DNA from: Cellulomonas composti
Lineage (GTDB): Bacteria; Actinomycetota; Actinomycetes; Actinomycetales; Cellulomonadaceae
DNA length: 64,000 nt
Direction of reading: 5' to 3'
NCBI RefSeq assembly: GCF_007990245.1
Contig: NZ_BJWG01000008.1
Location: forward strand, 62,001 to 126,000
Shown piece after piece: positions 61,984-64,000 of the stretch; the first letter of the stretch is position 1, and each line of letters opens with the position of its first letter. The position numbers were made by a program, and so were the translations under genes. Under the pieces are notes generated by a model. It was not told where the DNA came from and ran no database searches. It saw nothing but the letters and a program-made list of their open reading frames with translations.

Positions 61984-62205
61984 TCAGTCGGTGGTGCCGT
62001 AGTCGAGGTCGGCGCACTCGGCCGCCGCATGCCTGGACGTGTAGACCGCGGCGCACCCGCGGCACACATGCTGCCCCTCGTCGGCCGTGACGAGCCCCAG
62101 GCCCACACGTGCGGCCCGCTCGGTGATCCCCCGCAGGCGGGCGTTCTCCGCCACGAGGTCGGCCACCAGGTCGCACGTGTGCGCGCACCCGGGCAGCACG
62201 CTCAC
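61984..62205 (-). CDS. Small Cys-rich phage protein
   Basis: A 73-residue protein with two Cys/His clusters (CAHTCD; HVCRGC followed later by AAEC) that could bind one zinc, separated by an amphipathic helix. The GTG start overlaps the holin stop by 4 bp. Function unknown. Confidence 0.6.
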   Translation of the reverse strand: MSVLPGCAHTCDLVADLVAENARLRGITERAARVGLGLVTADEGQHVCRGCAAVYTSRHAAAECADLDYGTTD

Positions 62206-62408
62206 GCCTCGCCGTCGTCCAGCTCGGGCAGCCCGGACAGGGACGTCAGCAGCGACACGACGCCCGCCAGGACCGATCCCGAGGCGACCGCCACCCAGTC
62301 GACCTCGAGCAGCCCGAGCGCCGCCGTGCCGATCAGCGCGACCGCGGTCTGCGCCGTCGTGCGCACCGCGCGGCGACCCGCCGCACCCCACCACTTCACC
62401 GTCATCAT
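62202..62408 (-). CDS. Phage holin
   Basis: A 68-residue protein with a basic start (TVKWWGAAGRRAVR), two membrane helices (TAVALIGTAALGLLEV and VASGSVLAGVVSLLTSL) and an acidic end, the pattern of actinophage r1t-type holins. Two adjacent ATGs are possible; the second (62405) has the better spacing from AGGAGG. It is close to the endolysin, as expected. Confidence 0.8.
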   Translation of the reverse strand: MMTVKWWGAAGRRAVRTTAQTAVALIGTAALGLLEVDWVAVASGSVLAGVVSLLTSLSGLPELDDGEA

Positions 62409-62480
62409 GGGCCTCCTGTACAGCACGGGCGCGCACCGGTGTACGCGCTGACGAGTTACAGCCGTGTGGTTGTACGCCGC

Positions 62481-62885
62481 TCAGCCGAGCCAGGCGCGCG
62501 CCGCTGTCGACGCCGTGACCATGAAGGCAGCCGCGCCGAGGGTCCAGGTCGCCGTCCAGCGCCGGTCCGCCTTGCGACGCTCTGCGGCCGCGATCTGCGC
62601 CTCCTCGCGCCTGCGTTCGCCCTCCGCGATCTGCTCGCGGATCTGCTCGTCGGCCGCACGCTGCTCGGCACGCTGCGCGTCGAGACGTCGGTCGGCGGAC
62701 TGCTCGTGCGCGAGCAGCAGATCCCGGGTCGACTGCGCCTCGGCGTCCAGGCGGCGGACCTCGGCGTCGTGCTCACGGCGGGTGACCATCGCGTCCATGC
62801 GCCCGGTCAGGTCCGCGCGCATGTCGCGCAGATCCTGTGCGACACCGTGGACTGCGGCGAGCAGTGGGTTGTCCACCATGGTCAC
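62481..62885 (-). CDS. Coiled-coil protein with C-terminal membrane anchor
   Basis: A 134-residue protein: a long charged helix (about 10-105, with REHDAEVRRLDAEAQSTRD and RAEQRAADEQIREQIAEGE) predicted to form a coiled coil, then one membrane helix near the C terminus (TLGAAAFMVTASTAA). It lies between endolysin and holin genes, so a second holin or spanin-like role in lysis is likely. The GTG overlaps the endolysin stop by 4 bp. Confidence 0.65.
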   Translation of the reverse strand: MTMVDNPLLAAVHGVAQDLRDMRADLTGRMDAMVTRREHDAEVRRLDAEAQSTRDLLLAHEQSADRRLDAQRAEQRAADEQIREQIAEGERRREEAQIAAAERRKADRRWTATWTLGAAAFMVTASTAARAWLG

Positions 62886-63565
62886 GCCTTACCCGTGCCG
62901 CCCGTGAGGACGTCCACGAGGGCAGCCTTCGCGGCCTGGCGCACCTGCGCCTTCGTGATCCCGCCGCCCGTCGCGGGCAGCGCGTCGGCCACCGCGTCCG
63001 CGAGCGCGTCGGCGTCCACGGCGGTGATCGCCCGCAGTGCCGCCGCCGCCTGACGTCCGCGCGTCGTCGACCCCGCCGCCGCCTCCGCGAGCAGCACCGT
63101 CAACCCGTTCGCCGACGCCTCCTTGACCCTCTCGAGGTCGTCCTGTGTGAGCGCCACGTCGTCCTCCTGGTGCTGGTCGTCGCCGGGGTAGTAGGTCATG
63201 TGCCAGGGCTCACCGCGGACCGTGTCGTGCCGCCACCCGTACGCGACCCCGTGGGCGCGCACCCACGCACGCGCGGGCTCCGGCAGGTCCAGGGACACGC
63301 CCGTCTCGTGGGTGGACGTGCCCGGGGGTGCCGCGTAGCCCGTGCCGCCGTCGTTCTTGCGCCACCAGTCCCGGCCGTCCCAGCGCTGGTAGTCGCGGCC
63401 CGTGTTCACCTGTGAGTACAGGCTGGTGAAGATCGCGACCTGCTCCGCGTAGGTGCGGCCCGCCGACGTGATCCCCGCGGGCATGCCCGCGGCACGCATG
63501 CGGGCGTAGGACGCCGCCGCGTCGGCTCGCAGCCAGTGGCCGGGGGTGATGGTCGCGGTGTCCAC
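62882..63565 (-). CDS. Phage-type M15 peptidase endolysin (right copy)
   Basis: A 227-residue M15 peptidase endolysin. Zinc-site segments are TSTHETGVSLDLPEP and GEPWHMTYY; the helix AAASYARMRAAGMPAG and TSAGRTYAEQ precede them. An acidic hinge (DDQHQEDD) leads to a C-terminal helical domain (VRQAAKAALVDVLTGG) that may bind the wall. It would cut peptide crosslinks of the peptidoglycan at lysis. It is clearly related to the copy at 57758-58480. Confidence 0.9.
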   Translation of the reverse strand: MDTATITPGHWLRADAAASYARMRAAGMPAGITSAGRTYAEQVAIFTSLYSQVNTGRDYQRWDGRDWWRKNDGGTGYAAPPGTSTHETGVSLDLPEPARAWVRAHGVAYGWRHDTVRGEPWHMTYYPGDDQHQEDDVALTQDDLERVKEASANGLTVLLAEAAAGSTTRGRQAAAALRAITAVDADALADAVADALPATGGGITKAQVRQAAKAALVDVLTGGTGKA

Positions 63566-63567
63566 GA

Positions 63568-64000
63568 TCAGACCGGGAAGCTGAACGTCATCGCGTACCC
63601 GGGCGAGGTCGTGACCGCCGCACCGACGACCGCCGGGGACACGTGGATGGTGCCGTCCGTGTCGATGACGATCGCCGCTGCCTGCGTGACCGCCGAGACT
63701 GCATCACGCGGCACGAGCCAGCCCATGCGCACCGACGGCCGGTACCCGGTCGGCAGGGTCGCGATCGTCGCACCCGAGGTCGTCACGTTGTACACCTCTC
63801 CACGCAGGTACACGGTGCTGCGGACACGCCGGTACGCGCAGGACGCGCCCGTCGCGCCCGAGACGGTCAGGGAGATCCAGCCCGTGTCGGACTCGAGGGC
63901 GTCGAGCCGGGTGTCGAGAGCGTCGTCCGCGTTGCTGGCGGCGGTCGCGTTCGCGTTGATCGTGGTGGACAGTGCCGCCACAGCGTTCGACGTGGCGACC
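63568..64000 (-). CDS. Phage tail protein, C-terminal part
   Basis: The frame is open to the window edge, so only the last 143 residues are seen. A heptad region (STTINANATAASNADDALDTRLDALE) suggests a trimeric fibre stalk, followed by a beta-rich tip domain (VYLRGEVYNVTTSGATIATLPTGYRP) of the kind found at the ends of phage fibres. Confidence 0.75.
   Translation of the reverse strand, partial: VATSNAVAALSTTINANATAASNADDALDTRLDALESDTGWISLTVSGATGASCAYRRVRSTVYLRGEVYNVTTSGATIATLPTGYRPSVRMGWLVPRDAVSAVTQAAAIVIDTDGTIHVSPAVVGAAVTTSPGYAMTFSFPV

Larger units (their letters stand above)
58878..64000. mobile_element. Prophage late region (tail, lysis), incomplete
   Basis: Eight minus-strand genes, most with 4-bp start/stop overlaps, encode tail/receptor-binding proteins, a holin, a coiled-coil membrane protein and an endolysin, ending next to the tRNA-Arg 3' end. 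The integrase and the other attachment site are outside the window. Confidence 0.85.

Overview
The window is very GC-rich, coding-dense actinobacterial DNA. The gene set (two GH3 beta-glucosidases, a GH13 amylase, glycogen phosphorylase, an oligopeptide-type ABC importer beside a beta-glucosidase, DisA, a DyP peroxidase, an LAXTG-anchored surface protein, a CebR/CelR-like operator) suggests a cellulolytic member of the Micrococcales such as Cellulomonas. The genus is an inference from gene content and codon style; no rRNA gene is present.

Layout. Positions 1-380 are the end of a prophage: the last third of a tyrosine integrase next to the 3' end of tRNA-Thr(CGU). From 0.5 to 10 kb lie a secreted TAP-type peptidase, holB, tmk, a Gfo/Idh/MocA oxidoreductase divergent from a GH13 enzyme, topA and a PAP2 phosphatase. 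From 10 to 19.7 kb is a sugar-uptake block: a five-gene ABC importer, a GH3 beta-glucosidase and a divergent TetR regulator with a perfect palindromic operator. From 19.8 to 24.9 kb are a stand-alone winged-helix regulator with an 11-bp-phased repeat array, radA, a decapitated arsC and disA. From 25 to 35 kb are a 1,876-residue sortase-type surface protein, an exported operon (beta-helix lipoprotein, second lipoprotein, Tat-exported DyP peroxidase) and mutY. From 35 to 40.3 kb is a glycerol block: SorC-type regulator, glpD, glpF, glpK. From 40.35 to 41 kb is a non-coding region with three identical 71-bp repeats. From 41 to 54.6 kb are xthA, a second GH3 enzyme under a CebR-like operator, clpB with an HspR (HAIR) box, several hydrolases, a frameshifted BrkB gene, CDF and ClC transporters, trmB and a LysR-effector-domain/DUF5997 pair. 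From 54.65 to 55.05 kb lies what looks like a deletion scar between two iron-regulated lipoprotein genes. glgP follows at 55.15-57.6 kb. From about 57.7 kb to the end are phage genes around tRNA-Arg(ACG): two related M15 endolysins, a holin, a coiled-coil membrane protein and tail/receptor-binding proteins.

How the genes fit together. The beta-glucosidases, the ABC importer and the GH13 enzyme would take up and split oligosaccharides; glycogen phosphorylase mobilises stored glucan; glpD/F/K handle glycerol. DisA, RadA, MutY, XthA and TopA form the genome-maintenance component. A recurrent regulatory feature is a TANNNT -10 hexamer 6-7 bases before the start codon on 14 genes, which predicts leaderless mRNAs.

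Best candidates for something new: the 71-bp repeat array (40.4-40.9 kb), the iron-box-flanked double truncation (54.7-55.05 kb), the interlocking inverted repeat at 44.81-44.89 kb, the solo winged-helix regulator with its phased array, and the beta-helix/lipoprotein/DyP operon. All calls come from reading the sequence; no database search was run.
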